A DNA stretch of 64,000 bases from Scortum barcoo (Eukaryota; Chordata; Actinopteri; Centrarchiformes; Terapontidae): assembly GCA_023238725.1 (NCBI GenBank), contig CM041547.1, positions 21,066,744 through 21,130,743 of the forward strand. The letters are read 5' to 3'. Below the pieces are notes generated by a model, which was not told where the DNA came from, made no database searches, and worked only from the letters and a program-made list of their open reading frames with translations. The position numbers and the translations under genes are program-made. Shown here in pieces: positions 1 through 11,450 of this stretch. The first letter of the stretch is position 1, and each line of letters starts with the position of its first letter.

Positions 1-235
1 GATGGTAACAGGGCTTGATTCACTTCACAGTAAGTCACTGAGGGCAACATCCTCCCCACGCTCTATTTCTTTGTTCATCTATCTATCTAGCTTGGCTTTG
101 TCCAAAAGGCAACAAAATCCAAATAGTTACACCTCTAAAGTTCACTCATTTACATGTCATAAAAAATATACGATAAACACACAATTCATGGTACGAAGAA
201 CAATATAGTCACAAACGCACATTAAAAACCACCAT

Positions 236-870
236 TCTGTCTCCCTGTTTTCTTGCCCAGCTAAGCACCTGCTGGATGAAGCCTCATACAAGAGTGGTTT
301 CTTCTCACATAATTCTTGGCAAGAAAGAAAAAAAAAATCAACACATTTCTCAAAATGTCAAAGTACTTGAAAAGTAATATATGTAAAGTGCACTTTAATT
401 ATCAAAAGTCAAAATATTTGTTACAAAAATGATCCGTGCGAGTCATGCTGATGCATTGATGCGCAAGTATAAAAGATGTGGCAGGTTTAGGTGCAGCTGC
501 TGTTACCCACTCACACTGTTGAGCCGTCAAAGAAATGCTTTAACATTTTGGAAAAAATACTTTCTGGTTCCACAGCCAGCTGCCGGTTAGATTAGCTGAG
601 ACTGGAAACAGGTGGAAACAGCTAGCTATCACTAATAAACTCATATTACATTTGTTCAATCCAATCAAAAAGGTGCAGAATGAATAAAAAGGTGTGTTAT
701 GTGTGGTAGGCAGATTTTGTTGCAATGCTAGCTTAGCTGCTGTGAGATAAAACAACCTCTGGCTGTCGTATTTAAAGACACAGATAAGAAAGTGGTATAA
801 ATCTTCTCGTCTAACTCTTGGCAAGAAAGCATCTAAATGTTTGTCCCAAAAATGTTGAGCGATTGCTTCA
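236..870 (-). repeat. Degraded dispersed TIR-type element, two partial copies
   Basis: The string cttggcaagaaag occurs at 315-327 and again at 817-829. In each case it is preceded by a cttctc...taa motif and followed within 40 bases by an AAAATGT-type motif. Read on the minus strand this gives gctttcttgcc-agagtta-gacgagaag, which I recognise from memory as the terminal part of a very common teleost foldback element. Related copies occur at 28.4 kb and 61.1-61.5 kb. Stretches such as tggaaacag and agctagct at 590-630 fit the interior. No coding capacity remains. Confidence 0.55.
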
Positions 871-3800
871 ACCTTTTATAAGATGTATCGTATCTCTGTA
901 TGTGTTTTTTTATTGTTGTTGTTGTTTGGAGAACTTGATCAAAAGTGCCTATTAACTCTAGCTGTCAGAGAACTGCAGTAGATGATAAAGCGTGAGATCC
1001 CCCTCGAAAGGAAGTGGAGTAGAAGTTTAAAGTTGCATACAATGGAAATATTCAAAACTGTTGCGTCCCACAGGAGCTCAAGGTCCTCAGGCAGAGACCC
1101 GCTCTCTCTCTGCTCCAGAGCCCATAAAACTAGAAGGGACAAAGCCTTTGCAGTCAGGGGCCCCAAGGCACTGGAAAGAGCAGCCCGAGGAAATAAAGCT
1201 GAATAAGTCAGTATCATCCTTTAAATGTTTTTTTCTTTTTCTATCTATCTATCTGAGCCTTTCTCTTTTCCCTGTTTTCCTCTTCTGCCGCTGAGCTCTC
1301 TCCACCTAACCCCATCAACCCCATCCTCCCTTCCTCTCTCTTGCTCGCTCTCCAGACACTGACACCAAATCCCACAACAGACGCCCTGCTGATCGATACC
1401 ATGACATCATCAGGCGTGGACATCATCAGTGGGCTGTGGGCGAGGAGCTGACCTGAAAAGCACACAAAGCACACACACACACACACAGACGGACATGCAC
1501 GCGCAAACACACGCACACGCTACGCCATCCACACATACACACACACACACGAATATCAGGACCCGAGGGACTGAGCCAAGCTGAGCTCAACTCCTCACAT
1601 CCCACCCCAACCCGTATAACCCCTGCCTGCCTGCCAACACTGCCGCTGTAGTAAATCTGACCGATGACAGGCCCAAGACCTCTTTCACACACACGTAAAC
1701 ACGCGGACACACACACACACCGAGCTAATAGACAATGAGGACATTCCCCTCGAGTGAGCCGTCGAGAGGAGGCCAGGCTGATGTGTGTAAGTACAGTCGA
1801 GACAAAGCGCTGCGCCCTGAGACTGCTAAACCGCACTGCAGCTGTCATATATGTACTATTTCACCCCACTTGAAAATGAAAAACAAGTACATCATAATCC
1901 TTATTGTGTGTAAAGCGTTGTCACCATATACCCCCCCACCCCCCACCGCTCTCTCTCGCAACAAAACCCTTTTTATTCCGAGCCTGACTGACTGACTCAA
2001 AGAGTGATTGACTGACAGAATGCACAATGCATGTACGTGGAGTTTCCTGTCCGATGCCACTCGTCTGAAGCTGTCACCGGCTTTTACAGCCAGCTGGGAG
2101 GCTTCGGTCTGAAGCCGGACAGCCAGGATCAAAGAGCAGAGGAGGAGTCAATATTCATAAAGCCGAAGACACCTCCCAGTCTGTTTAAAACAGCTGCAAA
2201 CGGGAAAATCGCTCAGTGTTTATGGTCCCGGGCATTTCAGCCTGTAGAAAGACAGACGGACTGACACAGAAAGACAGGAAGCAGGGTGGGCGGGGCGGCG
2301 ATGGCGAGCTGCGATTTCTGTTCTGGAATAGAAACATCTGTAAAATGTTGTAAATATTGGTACATTTGTCTGTCATCATAAGTCGCCCCCCCCCCGTAAC
2401 TTTGCCCCCGGCGCTGGAGGCTCGGCCTGTCATGCATCTGAAGGATGAGGCTCCAGTCTCAGAGCAACGTAGCCCTGACATCCAAGACTCCTATAAAAGA
2501 TATTGAAAAATTGGTAATGTTTTAAATTACAGCCTGCAAATGACAGTGTTATATATACAGGACACCAATCAAATACTTGCAGAGTGTCTTCTGGGAGGCG
2601 GAAGGGAAGAAGAATTTTTATGTCTCACAGGCCCATCCAGACAGTGACTTACAGATGCATGCAGATGTGTGCTCCACATAACCTCCACATGTACTTACGC
2701 ACATATACTCTACATCTATATACCTTCATGAATGAGTGTGCATGTATTGTACAAAACAGAACAAGGCATTATTAATTTTTTTTTTATATTATAACTATTT
2801 CGTAACAGCTATAGATGTACCCTTCTTTCCAAATTTACCTTAATGTTTTGTTCCCCAGCAGCAATAATACACCATATTACTGTAATAACAACTATAAATA
2901 TTTAACAACCTTTTACAATGTAATTTCCCACAGAGCAATGTTGTGCACACGTAATAATTTGTAAATAAATTACTTCATAGATAATATTATACCTGTCACC
3001 ATGTTTTCCCTTTTTCTTCTTGCTACTCAGTATCACTTAGTAATTTAAAAAATAGTTTCAGTGCATGTCTAAGTTCTCCTTTTTTTACCCTCCAACTCTC
3101 AAACATCTTGTCTTTTCTCACTGATATTAGTACCCAGTGTTTTATTCATACTCCATGCGTGCTAAATAATCACACTGTATTGTAAAGTGTCTTTTTCTTG
3201 CTTAAAGGTTTATTTCCCTGTTGAAACAGAAACTGTGAGGAAAGGTCAGGCTGCTCTTGAGTACCTTGGACTGATGTTCTGTCATACAGTATTTGTGGAA
3301 ACTCTAAGTTGGGGGGGGATTCTTGTTTTATTTAGTGGGTAATTCATCTATTTTCAAAGCTATTTCAGTGGGCAAAATGAACCTCGGCTCATTTGAAATT
3401 ATATTGAAATATGTTTCTGCCAACCAGGAAATGTATTCATTACATGTCTGCACCCTGTCTATTTTTCCAACCACATTTTCACTTGTCTGAGTCTGAGACG
3501 CCACTCGGATGTAATAGACAATTCAAAAACAGTTATGTGGAGATTGTTTTTTTTTTTTTTTTTTTTGGTTTTGATTGGATAAGTCCCCTTTTGAATCACG
3601 CAAACGTTGGTCATGTTTGTTGATATTGTTTGGCTATGTCAGTACTCAACTGAGCAGACTGGACACCAACTGTCACTGTTTGCATTCAAAATATTTACCA
3701 ACCACATGGGCATAAACCTCAGACGTAGATCATAATGCAGCTGAACAAAATTCTAGCTCAAATTAATGTTGATTTCAACACTTTAAGGGAGGTTTTACTT

Positions 3801-4314
3801 AATAAATTATATACTGAAATATTCTTTTTTTCCTCCCCGTTTCTCAGGGGCAGACACTAAAATCCACAATCCTCCTTTCAGGGATTTTAATGTTTTACCT
3901 TACCATAGCAATGATGATGATGATTTCTGATGTAATGTGACAGGCAAGGTGTTAATTCTCATCTGAATGCACAAACTGACTCAATTGAGCAATTGATTAA
4001 ATCACTGATCAAAGTGGCGTAAGTTAGATGAACTGGAAACCCCAAGCATGAATGTGAATGTTTGTCTGTCCAGCCCCGTCACATACAAACATCCCGTTGA
4101 GGTTGTGATTTGCTGAGACCCCAAATAGAATAACAGCATGATGGAGATGAAGATGTTTTTGATCCATCACACAGCACACACTGAAATTACTCAAATGTAC
4201 GTGAACTGGTTGTTCCAAAGGCCCTCCTCCAAACAGCAATTGTCCAATGAGCTATAACCAAACACAGCAGGCCTCGTCATGCTAAAGCAATGCATGAGGC
4301 TGAGCGATAATCTA

Positions 4315-4348
<34 letters not shown>

Positions 4349-4930
4349 GTTGTTTTTTATGCCTTTACATAAACCAAAAGCACAAGGGCTAAACTATGAG
4401 GAATGGACAAAACTGTGTTTGTATGCCCAAAATTAAAGCTGCAGTAATTAGCTTCTCCGGCTAACTAGCTTACCTTCAGTGATAACTGAGCATTACTTCC
4501 AAGGCTAAGGAGCATCTCATACTGCATTATTTCATGTTTGAAAATAATAATATATTGCAATACAAGAACAATGCTACTAGGGTACTTCTATGCATATATA
4601 TACATTGATCATCAGCTGATGAGGATGTTGAGTTTTTGCCGTGGAACATGTCGGTTTAGCCTCTTTAGTCTTTTAGCATGTTATATTGTACATAGCCATC
4701 ATGTTCACATTTATAACCAATTTACAAGGTACTTCTTTCAACCAGCTCACAGAGCTATAGTTAGCTTTATTAGCTAGCAACGGCTCACAAAATCTTGTTG
4801 CAACAGTTGTTGTTTTTGTCAGATTTGGTGATCGCCGACTAGAAATGAGAATCCTGCTTATGTCCACCCCTGTCTGCAATCGCACTGTTTAAAAAATTAA
4901 TAGCAATTTTGATAGTAAATCGTTATCATA
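871..4930. other. Intergenic stretch without a recognisable gene
   Basis: I see no exon-like ORF with splice sites here. The block holds CA-rich low-complexity DNA (about 1465-1555 and 1690-1720), a short C run at 2387-2394, a long T run at 3547-3566 and an AT-rich plain at 2770-3060. A mixed TG/TA tract (about 4315-4348) lies near the end. Open frames over the CA-rich part are side effects of the repeat. Confidence 0.6.
4315..4348. repeat. Compound (TG)n(TA)n microsatellite
   Basis: A run of alternating TG is followed directly by alternating TA. It is visible in the sequence. Confidence 0.85.
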
Positions 4931-7400
4931 TGTAAACCACATATGTGCTGTGCAGGAGCGGAGTGTTTGACAGGCGTAGCAGCCGTAAACAAGGAGGGCA
5001 GGTCATAGCGAACGGTCATCTGAGGCTGGTGTTACATCGGTATGTGGGATATGTGGAGCCCGGAGCCTCTGGTCAGAGCAACTGCTTCTCTTCGTGTAGC
5101 AGGGTGCCATTTCAGCCTGTCACCCACAGCCTGCTGCCGGACCAGATGAGACCAGGCAGCAGAAGCGAGGGGAAAGCAGCGGGGTGCATCATACCTCTCC
5201 TCCAGCTCGTCTCCACGGACTCCCCATGTGTCCTTATATGTACAGTAGCGTGTAATGTATGTGCCTTTCACTTTAATCTCCCCTGTCACTTGAGCCCGCG
5301 GCGGACTCTGAGGAAAAGAGAGATTTCTATTCTCAATTCGTCGCCTGTATGAGGACGCTTTCTATTTTCCTGTCCTGTCCCTCCCTCCTGCCATCCCACA
5401 TTCGCGTCGTCCAGAGAGGAAGGTACAGGGGCGCGACCCCTTCCCTTATTCCCCTCTCTCGCTCAAACATTTCACATTCAGAGTGTGTGGTGCAACAGAG
5501 TGAAGTGGGCCCATTGAGCCGCGCTGCTCCTCCCTGCATGAATGTGCGCGTTTGGAGTGAATTGAGCTTGACTTTGAGTCCCCACGACCGACTCCCCCCA
5601 CCCACCCTCTTCCATAACCACCAACACCACCACCTCCTCCTCCTCACCCACCCTCCCCTTCCATAGCAGGTGGCGCCACTGGCAGCAGGGCAGAGAGAGG
5701 GCTTTGATTCCTAAGCCAGTGGGCTCAGTGCATATTCAAACTAGGGCCTTTTGTTTGTGTTGCTGCGAGGCCCGAGTCAGACTTGCATGCAGAGAATACA
5801 AATCAGACCTTTGACAGGAGCAGTTAACCTGCCGCTAAATATAGCTGCCCTGGGTCTGAAAGAGATGGAGGGAGCACGGGGAGAGGGAGAGAGATGGAGG
5901 GAGCACATAGGGGAGGAGAGAGATGGAGGGAGCACAAGAGGAGAGGAGATAGGGGAGGGAGCGATGTGGAGAGTGAACAAAGAGAGAGATGAGGTAGGGC
6001 GACGAGGGAAGCGAGCACGGGAGAACACAGAGGAGACAAACGAGGAGCCTTTCTTTCTCTCTGTAGCCTTTGGTTCTCTCCACCAAAGAGAATACGGCGG
6101 GTATAGACGGAGCCGGAAAAAGTATATACAGAAAACGACTGCTGAGCAATGCATTGACGCATGCATGCAAAAGCCGGCGCGGTGCGTCTTGCGCGTCGAG
6201 GAGGGGGCAAAAGAGAGAATAAATAAAAAACACAGAGTCTGAGAGTGAGGAGCACGGTGGGGAGAGTGGCGAATGAAAGATAGGGAGAGTCTGTTTAATA
6301 AAGCAGCAATCTTGAGGGAGCGAGGGTGAGGGAGAGAAGGAGAGGGAATGAGAAATGTGCTCATACCACAGGGATCTGAGCAGACTGCAAAAGAGGGGGA
6401 GAGACAGAGAGAAAGACAGAGAGAAGAAATTAGAGAGCCAAACAGCCAGGAAACAGCCTGTCTGGGCCTCCTCACACGGCGTCCTGATCGCTTTTGGATC
6501 CATCGCCTGACCACCGGGGTCAACTCAAAAAACAAACAAAAAAAAAAACAACCTCAGAGGGACATTTCACAAAGAGAGAGCCGCCATCGTCTTCCAAGTT
6601 TGTTTGTTTGAAAACACGCGTGCATCTGATGTAAAAACTCAACCATCGAGTGATTGACAGGCAGCATGCAGCAGTATTATGTAATGCTACAGCTGTATCA
6701 GCCGCAGAGCGATAGATGGTCAGATACTGATGTATTGTGTGTGTGTGTGTGTGAATGTGTGTGCTCTTTCCGCCTGGTCCCTCTAAGTTATAAAGTAAAT
6801 CCGCCTTTCAGTGTCAGCCCAGCCCAGTAAAACCCTGCACCCTGATACACTTTGACAAATAATAAAAACCATGATGAATGGTGGCGCAGTCCCACAATAT
6901 GCCCACCTCGTCAGCTATACTGAGCCATTATGCAACGATGGAGCAACACCACTTCCACACCACCACCGCTGCTGCCGCTGGAGTACACTACCCCTACTTC
7001 CACCGCTACCCAGGGAGCTGAGCTGTGTAATCCCCGGGCGGATAAGGCGAGGTTTGGGGAGATTTGGGAAGCAGAGATCCCGCTGAAGCTGCCAGTCCTC
7101 TTGCTGTGGAAATTCAACGGCTGGAAATCCCACGGGATTGGATTAGGATGGATATAGAGCCAGTCACTGAGAAGTTGCTGTCAGGGAGCTGCAACGCTCA
7201 GAGTGGGCCACAGCACACACACACACACACACACACACAGAGAGAGAGAGATTGTGCTCTTGAATGGGCAGGCGGTGAGACTTCCTTGACTTGTGCATCA
7301 GGCAGTAATGCACTTACCGTCTGTCCATCAGTTCCTATTATGTGCTGCTGGTGAAAAAGACAATTTTAAAGGGAACAAGAGGAGAGAGAGAGAGAGGAGG
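4931..7400. other. Purine/pyrimidine-skewed, moderately GC-rich intergenic DNA
   Basis: This stretch is strongly strand-asymmetric: pyrimidine-rich at 5340-5670 and purine-rich at 5860-6450. It also has a (CA)n tract at about 7213-7239. Several long open frames exist on both strands (for example 163 codons at 5751-6242), but they follow the skewed composition and resemble no protein family I know. It lies 1-3 kb upstream of the putative exon at 7860-8440 and could be promoter-proximal DNA of that unit. Confidence 0.45.
5861..5935. repeat. Purine minisatellite, about 29-bp unit, three copies
   Basis: The 17-mer agagatggagggagcac appears exactly at 5861-5877, 5890-5906 and 5919-5935, a period of 29 bases. 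It explains the apparent RWREH/RDGGS-like open frame across the region. Confidence 0.85.
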
Positions 7401-7412
7401 GAGAAAAAAAAG

Positions 7413-7812
7413 CTAGATGGGCCTAATTTTATGCACAATGATGATTGTAGCAAGGGAGGCGGGGCTCGGAATTAATAACAGAAAATGTCGATCATTCCGC
7501 CCATAATTTAAATGCGGGACCATCTGTAATTTTGAAAAGTTAATTAGCCCAACGCGCGGCGCGGTCATGTTCAGGGCAAACGGCTCCAAAGCGGAGCTCT
7601 CCAGGCAGCCTGCCACCGCCTAATGAGCGTCTCCCGGTGTGCAGGTTTATCATTTCAACACTTTGGTGAAGGTTACATTTGAATAATTTCCAAGCCTTAG
7701 TTAGGAACCATTGTTTAATGTGCTTATTATAGCCTAATGGAATTAAGGCGCCGAGACAAAGAGAGGAGGAATTAAAAAAAAAAACCGAGGCTACCCAAAG
7801 TCCAGTGACCAA
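7413..7812. promoter_or_regulatory. Candidate conserved non-coding element
   Basis: This is non-repetitive, mixed-composition sequence rich in homeodomain-type cores (TAATTTAAAT, GTTAATTAG, CCTAATGAG, CCTAATGGAATTAAG). It contains no plausible exon and stands out against surrounding simple-sequence DNA. Such composition is typical of enhancer-like conserved elements near developmental genes. That is inference; no alignment was possible. Confidence 0.35.
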
Positions 7813-7859
7813 TAAACGGAGCCAAGTTGTTTCACCCTTTTTTTTTTTTTTTTTTTTTT

Positions 7860-7993
7860 AGATTCGCATTGTCAGTGCTGCTGCCGGACCTCTCCACCTG
7901 ATCGCATCTGAGCTTGTCACCACATCCGTGAATCATCACCATCACCACCACCACCATCATCATCACCACCTTCGCGATGCGTGCGCCCTGAAT

Positions 7994-8042
<49 letters not shown>

Positions 8043-8440
8043 AGTCGCCTCCGCCGCGCCCCTTTGACCACGCTTGATTCGCAACAATGGGAGGAGAGAG
8101 AGAGAGAGAGAGAGAGAGATGAGGAGGGCAGAAGCAGAGCCACAGATTCCAGGATCTAAAGGGAGGATAAAGGGTGTAGAGTGTCTGCCTCTCGGATCTT
8201 TTTTTTTTAATTTCCTCCCCTTTTTACCTTCATTTTTTTTTCCTACGAGGGAGAGGCTTTTTTTTTTGATGGGGGGGGGGGTGGTGGTGGAGGAGGGAGA
8301 AAGAGAAAAAGATAGAGTTGGAGAGGGGGCGTTTCCCCTCCTCCTCCTCCTCCTCCTTTTAGTGTGATTTCCAGATACTGCCAACACACCGCCGTCGACT
8401 TGAGCGCATGAGGAGGAATTGACAGACTTCCAACAATGGG
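7860..8440 (+). other. Putative 5' exon (long 5' UTR, ATG at 8436) of an unidentified gene
   Basis: An ATG at 8436 sits in a near-ideal start context (A at -3, G at +4). Five bases after its A the sequence reads gtgagtatg, an excellent splice donor (GT at 8441-8442). The exon would encode only Met-Gly plus two bases of phase. Upstream lie a 46-base CT tract, a GA tract, CAC/CAT triplets and CpG-containing sequence, as seen in long 5' UTRs of neural genes. I could not find a matching downstream coding exon before tlcd4 at 31 kb, so the gene is unknown. The unit could be a non-coding RNA, an alternative far-upstream exon of tlcd4, or a chance donor. Exon start is a guess. Confidence 0.3.
7996..8041. 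repeat. (TC)n microsatellite
   Basis: About 46 bases of uninterrupted CT dinucleotides. A complementary-sense GA tract follows at about 8093-8119, so the two could pair as a hairpin in RNA or single-stranded DNA. Confidence 0.9.
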
Positions 8441-9039
8441 GTGAGTATGAAATAAATCCTCCAGAGATGCCTCCCTCCCTCCCTCCTCATAATCCGTGTG
8501 ACTTAAACGCTGTGTAATAGAATTAAAGGCAGAGCGCGTCAAGTCACGCAGGAGGAGGAGAAGAAGAAAAAAAAAAGGAAAAACGCGGACACGAGAGGGG
8601 CTGTCAGGTCCGTCAGGTGGGCTCCTTCTTCTGAATGTTTGAGGATCCGAGGAGAGGAGAGAGGAGGAGGAGAGGCGCTCAGTGTTGCATTGAGCGCTGT
8701 GGTGCCATCACCCCGTCAGACCGTGCCTCTCCTCTTTATCCTCCTCGTCCGCTCACTCCCTCCTGTTCCTCCGGGAGTATTCTCCAACTTGCTCCGGATC
8801 GTTTGCTTTTCTTTCTTTTCTTTTCTTTCTTTTCTTTTCTTTTTTTTTTTTAACTGCATCTCCGCACAAAAAAAAAAAAAAAAAAGTCAGACAGGAGAGT
8901 TTGACGTGACTCCGCTTGTTGCTTGCATCCACTTCCCTTCCGCGTTCAGAGTGCGCTGTGCTGTGCTGCAGATGTGAGTTGACTTTATCTTCCCTTTCCA
9001 ACGAAGCTCAGAAATTCACAACACTTTGAAAAGTAGAGG
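8441..9039. other. Sequence downstream of the putative donor: low complexity, no gene
   Basis: Contains AG-rich stretches, a T/C run at 8810-8852 and an A run at 8868-8885. If the exon at 7860-8440 is real this is the start of its intron 1. Confidence 0.45.
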
Positions 9040-9600
9040 AAGAGGGGGAGGAGGGGTGAGAGGGGGGGATAAAAGGGATGATTATTATTATTCTATTTAT
9101 TCTGCCTTCAGATGGTCCCACGTCTGAGGCTCACATCTATCACATAAAGCCATCAGGCGTTGTGTGTTAATGAAGCTGGGCTCCATTTGATGTTGGGAGG
9201 CCAACACCAGGCCGGCGGATCCGGGCGCGTGCCGTCTACTCGAGGCTCTCGGGCCCTCATTGCACATTCCCTTTCATGCTCCTCAGCAGTCTCGTGTAAG
9301 TTTGATATGTCAGTGTCTACGTGGGCTAAACAGTGCACTTTAACTCCACGCTACTGAGGCGGGGAGCTGCTCTCGCATAGGGGGCCTCATATAATGTGGC
9401 GGCCTCTGCGATTGATTGGCTTCAGCTCACCAATGAAATATTCAGGCTTCCCTCCTATAGATGCCCCCCCAGTGAGTTGTGCACTTCAATAATGGTGAAT
9501 TATTATTTCAATCTGTATCAAAGCAGATTCAGCCTATAGCTTATAATCGACTGTATTTATATATTACACACGTGTGGCATTTGCAATTCAATCGGTAGCT
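9040..9600. promoter_or_regulatory. Candidate conserved non-coding element
   Basis: A unique-looking block with a CCTATAGATG motif, a GATTGATTGGC (CCAAT/PBX-like) motif near 9410, and AATGGTGAATTATTATTTCAA at about 9490. No coding signature. The call is based only on complexity and motif content. Confidence 0.25.
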
Positions 9601-10496
9601 TTTGGCAGCTTATGTGTGTATGTGTGTGTGTGAGCATGTGGCAGCGTGACGTGCACGTGTGCGTTTGGGTGTGCTTGGCGTCAGTGTGCCATAGAGAAAG
9701 AACATCAATTTGTGTGTGTGTGTGTGTGTGCGCGCACCAGCCTCCCCTGCCTGCCTCTCAGCGTGTGCATGTGCTCAGCCCCTCAGGCACGTTGGCAAGC
9801 ATGAACTCCCTGAACTCAATCCTTGTCCATTAAATTCCTATTGATCAAGCAGCAGAGAGAGACATAAAGTTCCATCTCCTCGGTTTCATGTGGGCTCGGC
9901 TCGCAGCTAGCTCTCCGTCTTTTAGGCTCTCTATCCTAAAGGAGAGGGGAGGAAAAAGAGAGGCAAAGAGGAGAGGAGGAGGAGGAAATGGGGGGAGATT
10001 GGCTGAAGCCTTGGGAATCCATTAGGAGAGATGGATGAAGACGGGAAATGGGAACGAGCTAACAGTTGATTACTAAATTGTACTTAGTGCTTGGATGCAT
10101 GTGATTGCACGTATTTGCATGTGTGTGTGTGAGTGCGTTAAACCGTAAGCGTGTCCTTTTGTGTACATACACAAGCGTGTCCATTTGTTTGTGTATCTGT
10201 GCATTTTTGCGCAATGCACATGCGTGTGTGAGCATGTGCTTTGTGTGTGTGTGTGTGAACGGGGGAGACTTCCATCCATTTAGTAACGCAGCAAAGCAGC
10301 GCATATCTTTCCACTGGGAGCTGTCCTTGGTTCTGATCCGTGGCCCTACACTCCTTCCCACCACACTCACACACACACACACACACACACTGCCACCCTC
10401 CACTACCTCCCCAATCATTCCCTTCCTGCCCCCCCTTCCCTCTTCTCCACCCTGTTGATTGACATCCACATGCTCTCCATTTGGCTTGCTAAAGGC

Positions 10497-10534
<38 letters not shown>

Positions 10535-10990
10535 ACCTCAGTTGGTGTGACTGGTGGAGGGTGTTTTTTCGGGCGGTGCGGGGGAGGGACTGGGCCATCC
10601 TCAGAGGGCCTTGAGCAGAGAGGATGCTGGGTAAAAAAGAAAAAAAAAGCAAGGCGTGAGTGGAGGAAAAACAAAACATCTGTGTGGTAATTGGGCTCCC
10701 CTTAGTATTGTAACGCATACATTGACATCTGTTTGATAATTGGCTACCCTGGCTCCTCGGCGTGTGTCATGCTAAATGCTGGTTTGGTGGAAAGGAGGAG
10801 AAAGAAAGAAATGAGGAGGGTGTGTGTGTGTGCGTGCATGCATGCGTGAGTGTGCACATGGATTTGTGTGCATCTATAGCGACGGGGGGAAGGGATGCTT
10901 TGATTTGTTGGTTTTATGAAAGCTCCACAGGTCTCTTGTGCACACATTTACCGCCATTGTCTCTTTCATAAAAGAAGGCCCTACCTACAG
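9601..10990. repeat. TG/CA-rich low-complexity block
   Basis: Multiple TG or CA tracts occur: about 9612-9730, 10371-10390, 10499-10534 (the longest here, about 36 bases) and about 10820-10875. They create long Cys/Val or His/Thr open frames with no biological meaning. A short unique segment lies at 10000-10100. Confidence 0.7.
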
Positions 10991-10999
10991 TATGCACGG

Positions 11000-11450
11000 C
11001 TCAGAGCGGAGGTGTGCAGGAGTTCGCAGCCTGCATTTAGCCCGACAGATCAAAAAATATAAGTGCTAAGTGTCAAGTGATTGTTTACAGCCTCTTGTGC
11101 TCAGCCTCTGGGGTTTTGCTAGCGCGGTGATTTGAGCCACGGACCCCGAAGCGATATTAGCTGCTTCCGCAATTTGTTCAGAGCTTTAGAGGGGAGAGGC
11201 CGTCAAATTGCATAGATAAATATGTTGAATAATTGATGCGGCGCATAGTGGGGAGCTGTTTGGGAGCACACTAGAGATTGCCGGTGATGCCTGTGCAGCC
11301 TCGCAGACAGTCTGTCTGTTTTAGATGAGCCTGGCGTGTGTGTTCTATCCTCACAGGGTCTAAACATTACAACACTTACTCTTATCCCGATGCTCTCAGA
11401 TGCACGCTCGGATCTGCACAATCAATCCTCAATGTGTGGGTTTTTTTAAA
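11000..11450. promoter_or_regulatory. Candidate conserved non-coding element
   Basis: Unique sequence between simple-repeat blocks, with AGATAAATATG, TTGAATAATTGATG, GCGATATTAGC and CAATTTGTTC-like motifs and no exon signature. Enhancer function is inference only. Confidence 0.3.

Noticed and set aside
4945..5352. 135-codon frame beginning MLCRSGVF
   Set aside because: Not similar to any family I know, no promoter or splice evidence, and overlapped by frames on the other strand.
5751..6535. Long open frames (163-252 codons) on both strands
   Set aside because: The DNA is purine/pyrimidine-skewed and contains a 29-bp minisatellite; overlapping frames on both strands point to composition, not coding. 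No family resemblance and no splice logic.
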